Assembly (NCBI RefSeq): GCF_014646075.1
Contig: NZ_BMMT01000002.1
Location: forward strand, 310,001 to 374,000
Direction: 5' to 3'
Length of the DNA stretch: 64,000 nt
Origin: Saccharopolyspora thermophila
Lineage (GTDB): Bacteria > Actinomycetota > Actinomycetes > Mycobacteriales > Pseudonocardiaceae
This document shows positions 1 through 9,094 of the stretch, piece by piece (within the stretch, counting starts at the first letter, position 1; every line of letters starts with the position of its first letter). The notes beneath the pieces were generated by a model. The model was given only the letters and a program-made list of their open reading frames with translations, did no database searches and was not told the origin of the DNA. The translations under genes and the position numbers were made by a program.

Positions 1-1
1 G

Positions 2-1420
2 ACCGTCCTTCCCGCGTACGACAGCACCGCGCGACTGGACGTTCGTCCGCGCCAGATCTCGGGTGAGGAGGCGCACGAGCTGGTGGACGTCGTGCGCGAT
101 GCCAGGCGGCGAGGGCCTGTCTACGTCGCGGGCAGTGAGGAGTCCCTCCCGAAGACGCCTTGGTTCGACCTCATCGCGAAGCTGCTCGAAGAGACCGTGG
201 GAATCGGTTCCGGTTATGTCCTCGACCCCGAAGCGACCGAACTCTTCCGCCGCGCTATGGGCGACACTCACCAGGTTCGGCCCGGGACCATGCGGACTTT
301 CCTGCCGGGCGCGGTGCCGGGCGATGCGGCCGACGCGCTGCGTCATCGGGTGCTCAGCACCGGGCGCATCGTCGAGGACAAGCAGCCCCGCCTGACCAGG
401 TTGTTGGGTTGGCGTGCACGTGACGTGGCGATTGAGACCCGATTGCCCAGCGCCGCAACGCGACTCGACCGGCTGTTCGAAAAGCAGCTCAACGTTCTCC
501 TCGTCGGGGACGGAGCCGAACCCACCGCCGTGGGCGCGGTGGCACCGGCGATCCAGCGAACGCCCGGTCTGGTGGTCAAGGCAGCGGATCTGCAGCTCCT
601 CCGTCTGCTGCGGGACGAACTCGGCGAGCCCGAACTCACACCAAACCGGTTGCGTGAGTTCATCGCGTTCGCCCGTCTCGGACAGCGTGAACAGGTGAAT
701 CGGCAAGCCCTGTCCCAAAGGCTCGCGGAACTGGAGGAGCGCAACGCCGAACTGCAGCGATCGCTGGATGAGGTGAGCGAGCAGCTGGACGACGAGACCC
801 TGGAGCTGGCCGAGGCTCGTGCCGAGCTCGTCAAGGAAGTGGCCACGAACAGGCACCTCCGGGGGTTGCTCCGCAAGGCACAGCGCTGGGAGGACGCGTG
901 GTCGCACCCAGCGCACTCAGAAGCGGACGAACTGCCGGACTCCTTCGATGACGTGCTGACCGGGATCGCGGAGCTGCGACACGTGATCTTCACCGGCGAC
1001 CCCGCGCACGCCCTCGACCTGGAAGAAAACGACCGGATGGGCATCTGGGCAGGCAGGACGTGGGATGCGCTCCTGGCGCTCGAGGACTATGCGAAGGCAT
1101 CGGCGGAGGGGCGTTGCAATCGCGATGTCGACGGCTACCTGCGAAACCTGCCGGACGACTGCCGAGGATATCCCGCCCACCAACACGCTCGCGACGAAAC
1201 GGCGGACGTTCGCAACAACGTCAAACTTGCGGGAATCCGGACTTTCCCGGTTCCGATCGAGGTGGACCCGAGCGGCCGCGTCTTCATGGGCGCGCATTTC
1301 CGAATCGCGAAGTTCGGCATGGTCAGCCCGCGGATGCACTACTTCGACGCCACGCGGCGGACCGGCAAGATCTACGTCGGCTACATCGGAGCTCACCTGA
1401 AGAGCAGGATGACGAACTGA
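2..1420 (+). CDS. Conserved hypothetical coiled-coil protein, 5'-truncated by the window edge
   Basis: The frame is open to the first bases of the window, so the gene starts upstream; an internal GTG at 83 is only the first possible start codon inside the window. About 470 residues are visible. The middle part, encoded around 690-880, is rich in Glu, Leu and Arg with heptad character and is very probably a coiled coil. The last 150 residues look like a compact domain that ends in a Gly/Tyr/Ile-rich strand followed by a short basic tail. I do not recognise a catalytic motif, signal peptide or membrane segment. It ends against a terminator facing the peptidase gene. Function unknown. Confidence 0.8.
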   Translation, partial: TVLPAYDSTARLDVRPRQISGEEAHELVDVVRDARRRGPVYVAGSEESLPKTPWFDLIAKLLEETVGIGSGYVLDPEATELFRRAMGDTHQVRPGTMRTFLPGAVPGDAADALRHRVLSTGRIVEDKQPRLTRLLGWRARDVAIETRLPSAATRLDRLFEKQLNVLLVGDGAEPTAVGAVAPAIQRTPGLVVKAADLQLLRLLRDELGEPELTPNRLREFIAFARLGQREQVNRQALSQRLAELEERNAELQRSLDEVSEQLDDETLELAEARAELVKEVATNRHLRGLLRKAQRWEDAWSHPAHSEADELPDSFDDVLTGIAELRHVIFTGDPAHALDLEENDRMGIWAGRTWDALLALEDYAKASAEGRCNRDVDGYLRNLPDDCRGYPAHQHARDETADVRNNVKLAGIRTFPVPIEVDPSGRVFMGAHFRIAKFGMVSPRMHYFDATRRTGKIYVGYIGAHLKSRMTN

Positions 1421-1424
1421 CCAC

Positions 1425-1466
1425 GCGAAAGGGCTGGGCTCGGCGTGGGAGACCAGCCCTTTGCGC
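1425..1466. terminator. Bidirectional terminator hairpin between convergent genes
   Basis: A 10-bp perfect stem (AAAGGGCTGG with CCAGCCCTTT), extended by GCG/CGC with one bulged G, has a loop of about 15 nt. It lies in the 54-nt gap between two convergent genes and can serve both. Confidence 0.75.
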
Positions 1467-1474
1467 TCGTCGGG

Positions 1475-3052
1475 TCAGTGCCAGTTGGATTCGAGGGCCT
1501 TCTGCAGGACCTCCGGTTGGTGCGGACGGGCGGTCGCCGTGGCCAGGCCCTGGGGGACCGGCTGCGGCAGCGGCTCGCACGTGGTGTCCGGGCCGTCGCC
1601 CGGCTGGCGGGCCGGGAGTTTGCCGGTGGCCAGGTAGTCCGCGATCTGGTTGTCCAGGCAGGCGTTGCCGCTCAGCGAACCCGAGTGCGTCGTGCCGCCG
1701 GGCAGGCTGATCAGGCTGGCGTTCGGGAAGCGCTTGCGGGCCTCCAGGGCACCTGGGAACGGCGTGGCGGCGTCCAGCTCCTCGCTGATCAGCAGGGCGC
1801 TGTCCACGCGGCTGCCGTCGACGTCGACCGGCTTGCCCGCCTTCGCCGGCCAGAACAGGCACGGCGCGTTGTACCAGGCGTTCGCCCAGGTCTCGAACGG
1901 TGCCTTGGCGTACACCGCCCAGTTGTCCTTGCGCCACTGCGTCCAGCTTGTCGGCCACTGGACGTCGGTGCACTGGACCGAGAGGTAGACGGCGAAGCTG
2001 TTGTCGTCACCGGGGGTGTTGGCGCTGTCGTAGATCGTCTTCAGCGTCTGCCAGTCGCCGTGGTGCACCCAATCGGAGAACGCCTTGGCCCGCGCCTCCC
2101 ATCCGGCCTGCGTGTAACCCGCGGTCAGAAACAGGTCGGTCCACTCGTCGGAGCCGATGACCCCGCCGGCCGGGTGCCGGTCGAGCCGGGCCAGCTGGTC
2201 GTAGAACAGTTTCTCCACGTCAGCGCCGGTGGTGCCGAGGTGGTAGACCGAGTCGTATGTCGCGATCCAGTCGAAGAAGATCTTGATGTTGCGGTCGAAG
2301 GCCACGTCCTGGTTCAGATTCGCCTGATACCAGACGTCGTTGACGTTGACCACGCCGTCCATCACGACCCGGCGCATCCGATCCGGGTGCAGGGTGCCGT
2401 AGACCTGGCCGAGGTAGGTGCCGTAGGAGAACCCGTAGTAGTTGATCTGCTCGACGCCCAGCGCCTTGCGGATGCTCTCCATGTCCTCGACGACGTCGGT
2501 GGTCTTGATGTGCTCGAGGAGCTTGCCGGTGTTGCCGCAGGCCCGCGCGTAGCCCTCGGAGCGGTCCAGCCACGTCCGCTCCAGCTCCGGTGTGGTGGGC
2601 ACGTAGTGCGGGCGGTCGTAGGAGAAGTAGTTCGGGTCGCACGAGATCGCGGGCCGACTGGATCCGACGCCGCGCGGGTCGAAGCCGATCCAGTCATACG
2701 CCGCGCCGGCGCCCTTCGGCACGTAGGCCCCCAGCATGGACAGCACCAGTCCCGACCCGCCGGGGCCGCCGGGGTTCACCAGCATGACGCCCTGGTACTG
2801 GTCGTCGGGCACGGTGTGCCGGACGCGCGACACCGCGAGCGACACCTTCTCCCCGTCCGGGTCGGCGTAGTCCAGCGGGACGTCCACCATCCCGCACTCC
2901 GCCCCGGCCTGCTGCAGGGCCTCGTCCGCGCACTGTCCCCATTGGATGGGTTGCGGCTGGAACTCCGGTGTCGGCGCGGCGGCGGCCCCGATGGCCGGTG
3001 ACAGGACGACCAGCAGACCGACCGCCATCGCCGCAGTGACGAATTTCCTCAC
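1475..3052 (-). CDS. Secreted alpha/beta-hydrolase, tripeptidyl-aminopeptidase type (peptidase family S33)
   Basis: The predicted protein has 525 residues. It begins with a basic n-region and a hydrophobic stretch ending in an Ala-rich signal-peptidase-like site, so it is exported. The nucleophile elbow GFSYG marks the serine, and a C-terminal domain with a DAATP segment and a GGTTHSG segment supplies the likely Asp and His, as in the TAP-like S33 peptidases of Streptomyces. I chose the GTG at 3052 because GGGG lies 6 nt upstream and the signal peptide then starts with a short basic region. A GTG 30 nt further upstream is also possible. Substrates are probably peptides with a free N-terminus; this is inferred from the family. 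Confidence 0.85.
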   Translation of the reverse strand: MRKFVTAAMAVGLLVVLSPAIGAAAAPTPEFQPQPIQWGQCADEALQQAGAECGMVDVPLDYADPDGEKVSLAVSRVRHTVPDDQYQGVMLVNPGGPGGSGLVLSMLGAYVPKGAGAAYDWIGFDPRGVGSSRPAISCDPNYFSYDRPHYVPTTPELERTWLDRSEGYARACGNTGKLLEHIKTTDVVEDMESIRKALGVEQINYYGFSYGTYLGQVYGTLHPDRMRRVVMDGVVNVNDVWYQANLNQDVAFDRNIKIFFDWIATYDSVYHLGTTGADVEKLFYDQLARLDRHPAGGVIGSDEWTDLFLTAGYTQAGWEARAKAFSDWVHHGDWQTLKTIYDSANTPGDDNSFAVYLSVQCTDVQWPTSWTQWRKDNWAVYAKAPFETWANAWYNAPCLFWPAKAGKPVDVDGSRVDSALLISEELDAATPFPGALEARKRFPNASLISLPGGTTHSGSLSGNACLDNQIADYLATGKLPARQPGDGPDTTCEPLPQPVPQGLATATARPHQPEVLQKALESNWH

Positions 3053-3241
3053 GATTGTCCCCGTCTGTCCAGTTGGACGCACCGTCCAAAGGCGAGCAAT
3101 GTGGACAGTAAAAGGGACGATCCGCAGACGGGTTGCTCGATTGGCGAGAAATGGTCTCCCTGGGCGACTCTCGTCGGTGGTCGGCGCTCACCCGCCCGAG
3201 TGCCCTCCGTTGCCCGTTGGTGGGACGCCGGGTGCACGACG

Positions 3242-3258
3242 CCGGGTCGCGCACCCGG
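3242..3258 (-). terminator. Short hairpin downstream of the HNH nuclease gene
   Basis: CCGGGT and ACCCGG form a 6-bp GC stem with a 5-nt loop, 13 nt after the stop codon of the minus-strand gene. There is no T-run, so the call is tentative. Confidence 0.4.
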
Positions 3259-3270
3259 TACGGCGACGCC

Positions 3271-3930
3271 TCAGTACGAGCAGGTGTTGAGCATGCTCTG
3301 CAGCGCTGTCTTCTCGGCGGACTGCAGGGTCAGGTCCCAGCGGTACTTGGTGTGGATCCAGAACTTCGCATAGCCGCAGTGCGAGCTGGCGCGCGGCGGC
3401 TTCCAGGACGCCGGGTCCTGGTCGCCCTTCGCGCTGTTGATCTCGGTGGTCACCGCGATCAGCTGCGGGCCGGTGATGTCGTTGGCGAACGCCTCCCGCT
3501 TCGAGGTCGTCCAACTGCTCGCGCCGGAGCGCCACGCCTCGGCCAGCGGCACGATGTGGTCGATGCTGATCTGCGAGGGTGAGGTCCTGGTGACGCCGTC
3601 GTAGTAGCTGTACCAGCTGCCGGACGTGGGATAGCAGTCCGAGCCCACCGAGACGTTGCTGCCGTCGCGTTTGAGCACGGTTTCGCGGGTGTTGCACGAG
3701 CCCGAGACGGTGCTCCAGTGCGGGAACTTGTCCCGCGAGTAGCCGGTCATGGACCCTTCCGAGCGCACGGTGAGGGCGTTGAGCTCGGACTGGACCTGGG
3801 CCTTGCCGGGGACGTCGGGCGGGAACGCGAGAGCCGTCGGCGCGGTCGCGACCGAGAAGGCCACGACCGGGGCGAGGGCGAAGGAAAGGAGGAACGGGAA
3901 CCTGCGGATGGTGGCGCTGGGTAATCGCAT
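3271..3930 (-). CDS. Secreted HNH endonuclease family protein (DUF1524 type)
   Basis: The protein has 219 residues and starts with a signal peptide (Arg-rich start, long hydrophobic core, Ala-x-Ala site). The segment IDHIVPLAEAW carries the DH pair typical of HNH/DUF1524 nucleases, followed by the downstream Asn-rich part (ANDITGPQL) and KGDQDPASW, which match the Asn and second-His region of small secreted actinobacterial nucleases. Cys residues near both ends could form disulfides. The ATG at 3930 has GGAAGG five bases upstream and gives a good signal peptide; upstream in-frame starts would spoil it. A role in extracellular DNA degradation is inferred from the family. Confidence 0.85.
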   Translation of the reverse strand: MRLPSATIRRFPFLLSFALAPVVAFSVATAPTALAFPPDVPGKAQVQSELNALTVRSEGSMTGYSRDKFPHWSTVSGSCNTRETVLKRDGSNVSVGSDCYPTSGSWYSYYDGVTRTSPSQISIDHIVPLAEAWRSGASSWTTSKREAFANDITGPQLIAVTTEINSAKGDQDPASWKPPRASSHCGYAKFWIHTKYRWDLTLQSAEKTALQSMLNTCSY

Positions 3931-4062
3931 GGCAGCCTTCCGGTCAACGAGGAACGGAAACCCCACCATCATCAGTGACGATGTCACAGAAGCGGGCTCT
4001 GCGTGACCACATCGCTACCTGGAGTTGAACAACGGCGGCGAAAGCCGCGGTGTCCGGCGCAG

Positions 4063-4929
4063 TCAGCCGGGGCTGTTCGGCCGCCAGGGGCTGCGTTTGT
4101 CGGTGGCCGGGCGGGTTGGGTCCTGATGGCGCGGTGCGTCGGGTTCACCGGCGCGCAGGGGCGTCAGGCCGGCCGTGATCGCGCGCATGATGCGATCCCG
4201 CGCCCGCGCCGCGTCACCCACCCGGTCGGCGGATAGATCGCTGAGGTCGACCGGGGCGCCGAAGTGCACCTTGAGCACCGGTCGGCGCAGCAGTGCGCGC
4301 AGCCAGGAGGACAGCAGGATCCACAGGTCGCGGGCGCTTTCCACGCGCACCATGCCGTAGCACATCGCCTCGTGCGCGCCCCACTGGCTGATCGGCACCA
4401 CCGCGGCCCGCGCGGCCAGGGCGATCCGGGCCACGCCGGTCTTGCCGCGCTCCGGCCACATCTCCGGTTCCAACGTGATGCGGCCCTCCGGGTACATCAG
4501 CACCGGGTGCCGGGCACCAGCCAGCGCGTCCACCGCCCGGCCCAGTGCCTCCCCGGCGTTGCTCTTGCCGCGGTCCACGCGCACGTGCCCGCACGCGCGC
4601 AGCACGTGGCCCAGCACCGGCGTGTCGAACAGCCCGCCGGTGGCCAGGAAGCGCGGTGCGAGGCGCAGCTTCCGGCAGGCCGCGATCAGCACCAGCGCGT
4701 CGATGTTGCCGATGTGGTTGGCCGCCAGCACCAGTGGCCGGCCGCGCAGCTCGTCGGGGACGTCGCCGGTGACCTCGAGGCGGCCGGTGAGGGCGATGAC
4801 GGCCTGGTCGACGCGCATCAGGGCGCGCCAGAACCGCGGCGCGTCGTGGAACAGCTCCTCGCGGTTGGTTCGGCGTGTCGGCTCGTGCGGTCCGGAAGGC
4901 AGGGCGACCATGACGGTCGAGGATCTCAT
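4063..4929 (-). CDS. 1-acyl-glycerol-3-phosphate acyltransferase (PlsC family)
   Basis: This 288-residue protein contains the acyltransferase box HIGNID (H-x4-D) in the first third and the substrate-binding box YPEGRIT further on, the two signatures of the PlsC/LPLAT superfamily. A hydrophobic segment near the middle suggests membrane association. It would transfer an acyl chain to lysophosphatidate or a related glycerolipid or mannoside; the acceptor cannot be told from sequence. The ATG at 4929 is preceded by AGGGCGG at about 6 nt; an ATG at 4911 is an alternative. It is transcribed divergently from ftsK, with about 100 nt between start codons. Confidence 0.87.
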   Translation of the reverse strand: MRSSTVMVALPSGPHEPTRRTNREELFHDAPRFWRALMRVDQAVIALTGRLEVTGDVPDELRGRPLVLAANHIGNIDALVLIAACRKLRLAPRFLATGGLFDTPVLGHVLRACGHVRVDRGKSNAGEALGRAVDALAGARHPVLMYPEGRITLEPEMWPERGKTGVARIALAARAAVVPISQWGAHEAMCYGMVRVESARDLWILLSSWLRALLRRPVLKVHFGAPVDLSDLSADRVGDAARARDRIMRAITAGLTPLRAGEPDAPRHQDPTRPATDKRSPWRPNSPG

Positions 4930-5018
4930 GCGCACCGCCCTGGTTGGCGCGGAACGCCGGAAAATGCGCCTCGCCAGTGAACCTCCGTGGCTGGTGTGAG
5001 CGGAGAGGCGGGTGCGGA

Positions 5019-5024
5019 TACCGT
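5019..5024 (+). promoter_or_regulatory. -10 element of a leaderless ftsK promoter
   Basis: TACCGT fits TANNNT and stands 7 nt before the ATG at 5032. This is the spacing expected when transcription starts at the first base of the start codon. No Shine-Dalgarno sequence precedes that ATG. Confidence 0.55.
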
Positions 5025-5031
5025 GTGGGGT

Positions 5032-7491
5032 ATGGCGAGCCGGACATCGAATGGGGGACGTGGCTCGACGCGCGGCAAAAGCGCAACCAAGAGTAACGGC
5101 GCCGCTGCCCGGAGTCGCGGCTCGGGTAAGTCGGGCACCACCCGGAAGAGCAGCGGGAGTGCCAAGCCGCGCCCGGGATCCACGCACGCCCCGCGCAGGT
5201 CGAAGCGCACGTCGAGGGCGACGACCGCGAGCGGACTCGCCCGCGGCATCGGCGGTGTGGTGCGGGCGGTCGGCAGGACCAGGGAACTCGACCCCGCGCA
5301 CCGGCGGGACGGCCTGGCGCTGATCTACCTGGCCACCGCCGTCGTCGCGGCCGCCGGGGTCTGGTGGCGCGCCGGGGGACCGGTTGGGCACTGGTTCGAC
5401 TGGGCCCTGCGCTCGGTCATCGGCATGGCTGCGGTGGTGCTGCCGGTGGTCCTGCTGGTCACCGCCGTGCTCCTGATGCGCACCGAGGCCACCGCGGAGG
5501 CCAAGCCGCGGGTGGTCATCGGGACGCTGCTGCTGGTGCTCAGCACTCTCGGGATCCTGCACATCCTCTCGGGTTCCCCACTCGACCCGGAAGCCTGGGC
5601 CCAGGCCGGAGGTGCGCTCGGATTCGTCGCCGGTGGCCCGCTCGCGCATGGCCTCACCGGCTGGGTGGCCGTCCCGGTGCTGGTGCTGATCGGCCTGTTC
5701 GGGCTGCTCGTGCTGACCGGCACCCCGGTCCGCGAGGTCGGCTCGCGGCTGCGCGAGCTCGGCCAGCGCGAGGCGGAGGCGTCGGTGGCCGAGCCCGCGG
5801 AGGTCGCCGCCGAGCCGTCGACGGTGAAGCTGCGCCGCCCGTCCCGGCGCCGCCAGGCCGCGATGGCCGACGAGGAGCGCCAGCTGTCGCTGGACGACGT
5901 GCCGCCCCAGCCGCAACCGGCCCGGCCCAAGGCTGCGGCGGTGCCCGCCAAGCCCGTCGAGGACAAGCCGAAGAAGAGCACCAAGCCGCGGATCAGCCGC
6001 AGCGTCGAGGGCGACTACAAACTGCCGCCGCTGGACCTGCTCGCCGACGGAGACCCGCCCAAGAGCCGCAGCCGCGCCAACGACGCCATGATCGAGGCGA
6101 TCACCGCGGTGCTGGAGCAGTTCAACATCGACGCGCAGGTCACCGGCTTCACCCGCGGCCCCACGGTGACCCGCTACGAGGTCGAGCTCGGCCCCGGCGT
6201 GAAGGTCGAGAAGATCACCGCGCTGACCAAGAACATCGCCTACGCGGCGGCCACCGACAACGTCCGGCTGCTGGCACCCATCCCGGGCAAGTCCGCGGTC
6301 GGCATCGAGGTTCCCAACAGCGACCGCGAGATGGTGCGGCTCGGCGACGTGCTGCGCTCCGCGGAGGCGACCAGGGACACCCACCCGCTGGTGATGGGCC
6401 TCGGCAAGGACATCGAGGGCCACATGGTCACCGCGAACCTCGCGAAGATGCCGCACCTGCTGGTGGCCGGCTCCACCGGCTCCGGTAAGTCCAGCTTCGT
6501 CAACGCCATGCTGGTGTCGCTGCTGGCGCGGGCCACCCCGCAGGAGGTCAGGATGATCCTGATCGATCCGAAGATGGTGGAGCTGACGCCGTATGAGGGC
6601 ATTCCGCACCTGATCACGCCCATCATCACCCAGCCGAAGAAGGCCGCCGCCGCGCTGGCCTGGCTGGTGGAGGAGATGGAGCAGCGCTACCAGGACATGC
6701 AGGCCAACCGGGTGCGCCACATCGACGACTTCAACCGCAAGGTCCGCTCCGGCGAGATCACCACCCCGCTGGGCAGCGAGCGGGAGTACCGGCCCTACCC
6801 GTACATCCTGGCCATCGTCGACGAGCTGGCGGATCTGATGATGACCGCGCCGCGGGATGTCGAGGACGCCATCGTGCGGATCACGCAGAAGGCGCGGGCC
6901 GCCGGCATCCACCTGGTGCTGGCCACCCAGCGGCCCTCGGTGGACGTGGTGACCGGCCTGATCAAGACGAACGTGCCGTCGCGGCTGGCGTTCGCCACGT
7001 CGTCGCTGACCGACTCGCGGGTCATCCTCGACCAGCCGGGCGCGGAGAAGCTGATCGGCATGGGTGACGCGCTGTACCTGCCGATGGGCGCCTCGCGCCC
7101 GGTCCGGGTGCAGGGCTCGTTCGTCTCCGACGAGGAGATCCACCGCATCGTCGCGTTCACCAAGGAGCAGGCCGACCCGGAGTACACCGACGGCGTCACG
7201 GCGGCCAAACCGGGGGAGAAGAAGGAGATCGACGCCGACATCGGCGACGACCTCGACGTGCTGCTGCAGGCCGCGGAGCTCGTGATCACCAGCCAGTTCG
7301 GGTCCACCTCGATGCTGCAGCGCAAGCTGCGCGTGGGGTTCGCCAAGGCCGGTCGGTTGATGGACCTGCTGGAGTCGCGCGGCGTGGTGGGGCCCTCGGA
7401 GGGTTCCAAGGCGCGCGAGGTGCTGGTCAAGCCTGATGAGCTGGAGGCCACGCTGCTGGCGATCCGCGGCGGACCGGCCGACGACGAGTGA
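5032..7491 (+). CDS. ftsK: DNA translocase FtsK/SpoIIIE
   Basis: The 819-residue protein starts with a basic Ser/Arg/Lys-rich leader, followed by about four membrane segments (encoded around 5310-5730), a Pro/Lys-rich linker, the motor and a C-terminal winged-helix gamma domain. The Walker A motif GSTGSGKS lies at about residues 480-487 and a Walker B-like run ending in VDELADLMM follows. The gamma domain (SQFGSTSMLQRKLRVGFAKA) reads polar KOPS sites. FtsK pumps chromosome termini through the closing septum and activates dimer resolution. The start at 5032 is favoured by the leaderless -10 element; a GTG at 4987 is in frame but has no clear ribosome site. Confidence 0.97.
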   Translation: MASRTSNGGRGSTRGKSATKSNGAAARSRGSGKSGTTRKSSGSAKPRPGSTHAPRRSKRTSRATTASGLARGIGGVVRAVGRTRELDPAHRRDGLALIYLATAVVAAAGVWWRAGGPVGHWFDWALRSVIGMAAVVLPVVLLVTAVLLMRTEATAEAKPRVVIGTLLLVLSTLGILHILSGSPLDPEAWAQAGGALGFVAGGPLAHGLTGWVAVPVLVLIGLFGLLVLTGTPVREVGSRLRELGQREAEASVAEPAEVAAEPSTVKLRRPSRRRQAAMADEERQLSLDDVPPQPQPARPKAAAVPAKPVEDKPKKSTKPRISRSVEGDYKLPPLDLLADGDPPKSRSRANDAMIEAITAVLEQFNIDAQVTGFTRGPTVTRYEVELGPGVKVEKITALTKNIAYAAATDNVRLLAPIPGKSAVGIEVPNSDREMVRLGDVLRSAEATRDTHPLVMGLGKDIEGHMVTANLAKMPHLLVAGSTGSGKSSFVNAMLVSLLARATPQEVRMILIDPKMVELTPYEGIPHLITPIITQPKKAAAALAWLVEEMEQRYQDMQANRVRHIDDFNRKVRSGEITTPLGSEREYRPYPYILAIVDELADLMMTAPRDVEDAIVRITQKARAAGIHLVLATQRPSVDVVTGLIKTNVPSRLAFATSSLTDSRVILDQPGAEKLIGMGDALYLPMGASRPVRVQGSFVSDEEIHRIVAFTKEQADPEYTDGVTAAKPGEKKEIDADIGDDLDVLLQAAELVITSQFGSTSMLQRKLRVGFAKAGRLMDLLESRGVVGPSEGSKAREVLVKPDELEATLLAIRGGPADDE

Positions 7492-7495
7492 GGCA

Positions 7496-7525
7496 CGTCC
7501 CCGCGGTCTTCCGGTCGCGGGGACG
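7496..7525 (+). terminator. Strong terminator after ftsK
   Basis: CGTCCCCGCG and CGCGGGGACG form a perfect 10-bp stem with a 10-nt loop, starting 5 nt after the ftsK stop and followed by CCTTCGTTCTCC. Confidence 0.8.
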
Positions 7526-7709
7526 CCTTCGTTCTCCACGTTTTCACCGACATTTTCCCGGTTGACTCGGAGCTTTTTCTCGCACTACTCCGTCTGCGCC
7601 TCGCGATGTGCGCTGAACGGAATCGCAAGACGGGTCGATTTTCGGGATTCCTGCGATATTCTCCCGCCCGCTGACGGTTCATCCGCCTGCGACGCGAGGG
7701 GTTTCGCGC

Positions 7710-8984
7710 ATGGTCCTCCGGAAGGCCCGAGCCTGGCTGCTGGCGTTGTTGTCGGTGTCGGCGCTGGTCGCTTCCCAGCAGTCCGTCGCCGGAAACCCGG
7801 CGCCACCACCGGATATCGGAACGTCCGATGTGGAGAAGGGCGAACTACTGCGGACCGGCGGCAGCAGTTATCCGCGGATGGTGCGGTTGCAGCATTCCGG
7901 TGCCGCCAACGGTCGAATCATGGCCAGCATGACGACCTACGCGGATCGGGCGGGATTCGCGGTCATCTACGAAAGCCGCGACGACGGCGCCACCTTCCAG
8001 CAGGTCGGTGAGATCCGCGATCCGGAGGGCGCGGACGAGAAGGGTATGTGCTGCTCGACGCTGTACGAACTGCCGCAGCGCATCGGGGACATGCCCGCCG
8101 GCACGCTGCTGTGGGCGGGAACGGCCGGCGTCGGCGCGGACGCGGCGGAGCGGCGCAGCAGCATCCGGGTGTGGCGCAGCGACGACCAGGGCCGCACCTG
8201 GAGCTTTGTGTCCACGATCGTGCAGGCCCCGGTGGGGCCGGGCGTGTGGGAGCCCGAGTTCACCGTGTCGAAGCAGGGCGACTTGGTGGCGTTCTACTCC
8301 GACGACGGGGACCCCCAGCACGACCAGAAGATCGTGCAGGTGCGGTCGAAGGACGGCCTGACCTGGACCGACCTGCGGGACACGGTGAAGAACGACGACT
8401 TCTACGTGCGTCCCGGGATGCCCGGGGTCCGGCAGCTGCCAGACGGCACGTACGTGATGGTCTACGAGGTCTGCAACTACGACCCGGTGCACATCTGCAC
8501 GGTGTGGATGCGCACCTCGCCGGACGGCTGGGACTTCGGCGACCCGTACGACCTGGGCACCGAGATCCTCTCGGAGACCGGTGGGCAGCCGCTGGGCACG
8601 CCGACGATCGCGTGGGCGCCCGGGCCGGGCCCGAACGGGCGGCTGCTGCTGGCGTACCAGATGCTGGCCAATGACAACGGCGGCTGGGCGCCAGGCAACG
8701 GACGGACGCTCATGGTCAACGACAACCCGTCCGACCTGGCGCGCGGGTGGCGGGAGTTCCCGTCGCCGGTGCAGATCAGCTACAACCAGGGCAGCGTGTG
8801 CCGGAACTTCAGCCCGACCATGCTGCCGACGCGGGACGGCCGCTCGGTCGTGCACATCACCACGGACTTCGAGAAGTACATCGGCGGTCCGTGCGAGGCG
8901 TTCTACGCCACAGGCCAGATCGACGCCGGTACTGCGGCGACGACGCACGACGTGCGGCCCATGGACCCCCGGCCCGGTCGCTGA
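7710..8984 (+). CDS. Secreted Asp-box (BNR) sialidase-fold glycoside hydrolase
   Basis: The 424-residue protein opens with a signal peptide (RKAR start, Leu/Ala core). It has several Asp-box repeats typical of six-bladed sialidase propellers: SRDDGATF near residue 90, SDDQGRTW near 155 and the degenerate RSKDGLTW near 213. These fit the exo-alpha-sialidase superfamily, which also includes other propeller enzymes. A clear Arg triad could not be assigned by eye, so the sugar specificity is open. The ATG has GAGGGG 8 nt upstream. It is a single gene after the ftsK terminator. Confidence 0.75.
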   Translation: MVLRKARAWLLALLSVSALVASQQSVAGNPAPPPDIGTSDVEKGELLRTGGSSYPRMVRLQHSGAANGRIMASMTTYADRAGFAVIYESRDDGATFQQVGEIRDPEGADEKGMCCSTLYELPQRIGDMPAGTLLWAGTAGVGADAAERRSSIRVWRSDDQGRTWSFVSTIVQAPVGPGVWEPEFTVSKQGDLVAFYSDDGDPQHDQKIVQVRSKDGLTWTDLRDTVKNDDFYVRPGMPGVRQLPDGTYVMVYEVCNYDPVHICTVWMRTSPDGWDFGDPYDLGTEILSETGGQPLGTPTIAWAPGPGPNGRLLLAYQMLANDNGGWAPGNGRTLMVNDNPSDLARGWREFPSPVQISYNQGSVCRNFSPTMLPTRDGRSVVHITTDFEKYIGGPCEAFYATGQIDAGTAATTHDVRPMDPRPGR

Positions 8985-9094
8985 CGCCGACGGTCTTCTG
9001 CCGGGGATTCCCTTGCGCTGCGCGGATTGTCTTCGGCCCGGTTCCCAAGTTCAGGCGAACGTGGAAACTCCCTGGGCGCCGAGCCGGAGTCCGC

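Noticed and set aside
4950-7539. Very long open minus-strand frame opposite ftsK
   Set aside because: It is in phase with the acyltransferase gene but runs antisense to clear ftsK coding, with low-complexity composition. Only the part from 4929 down is real.
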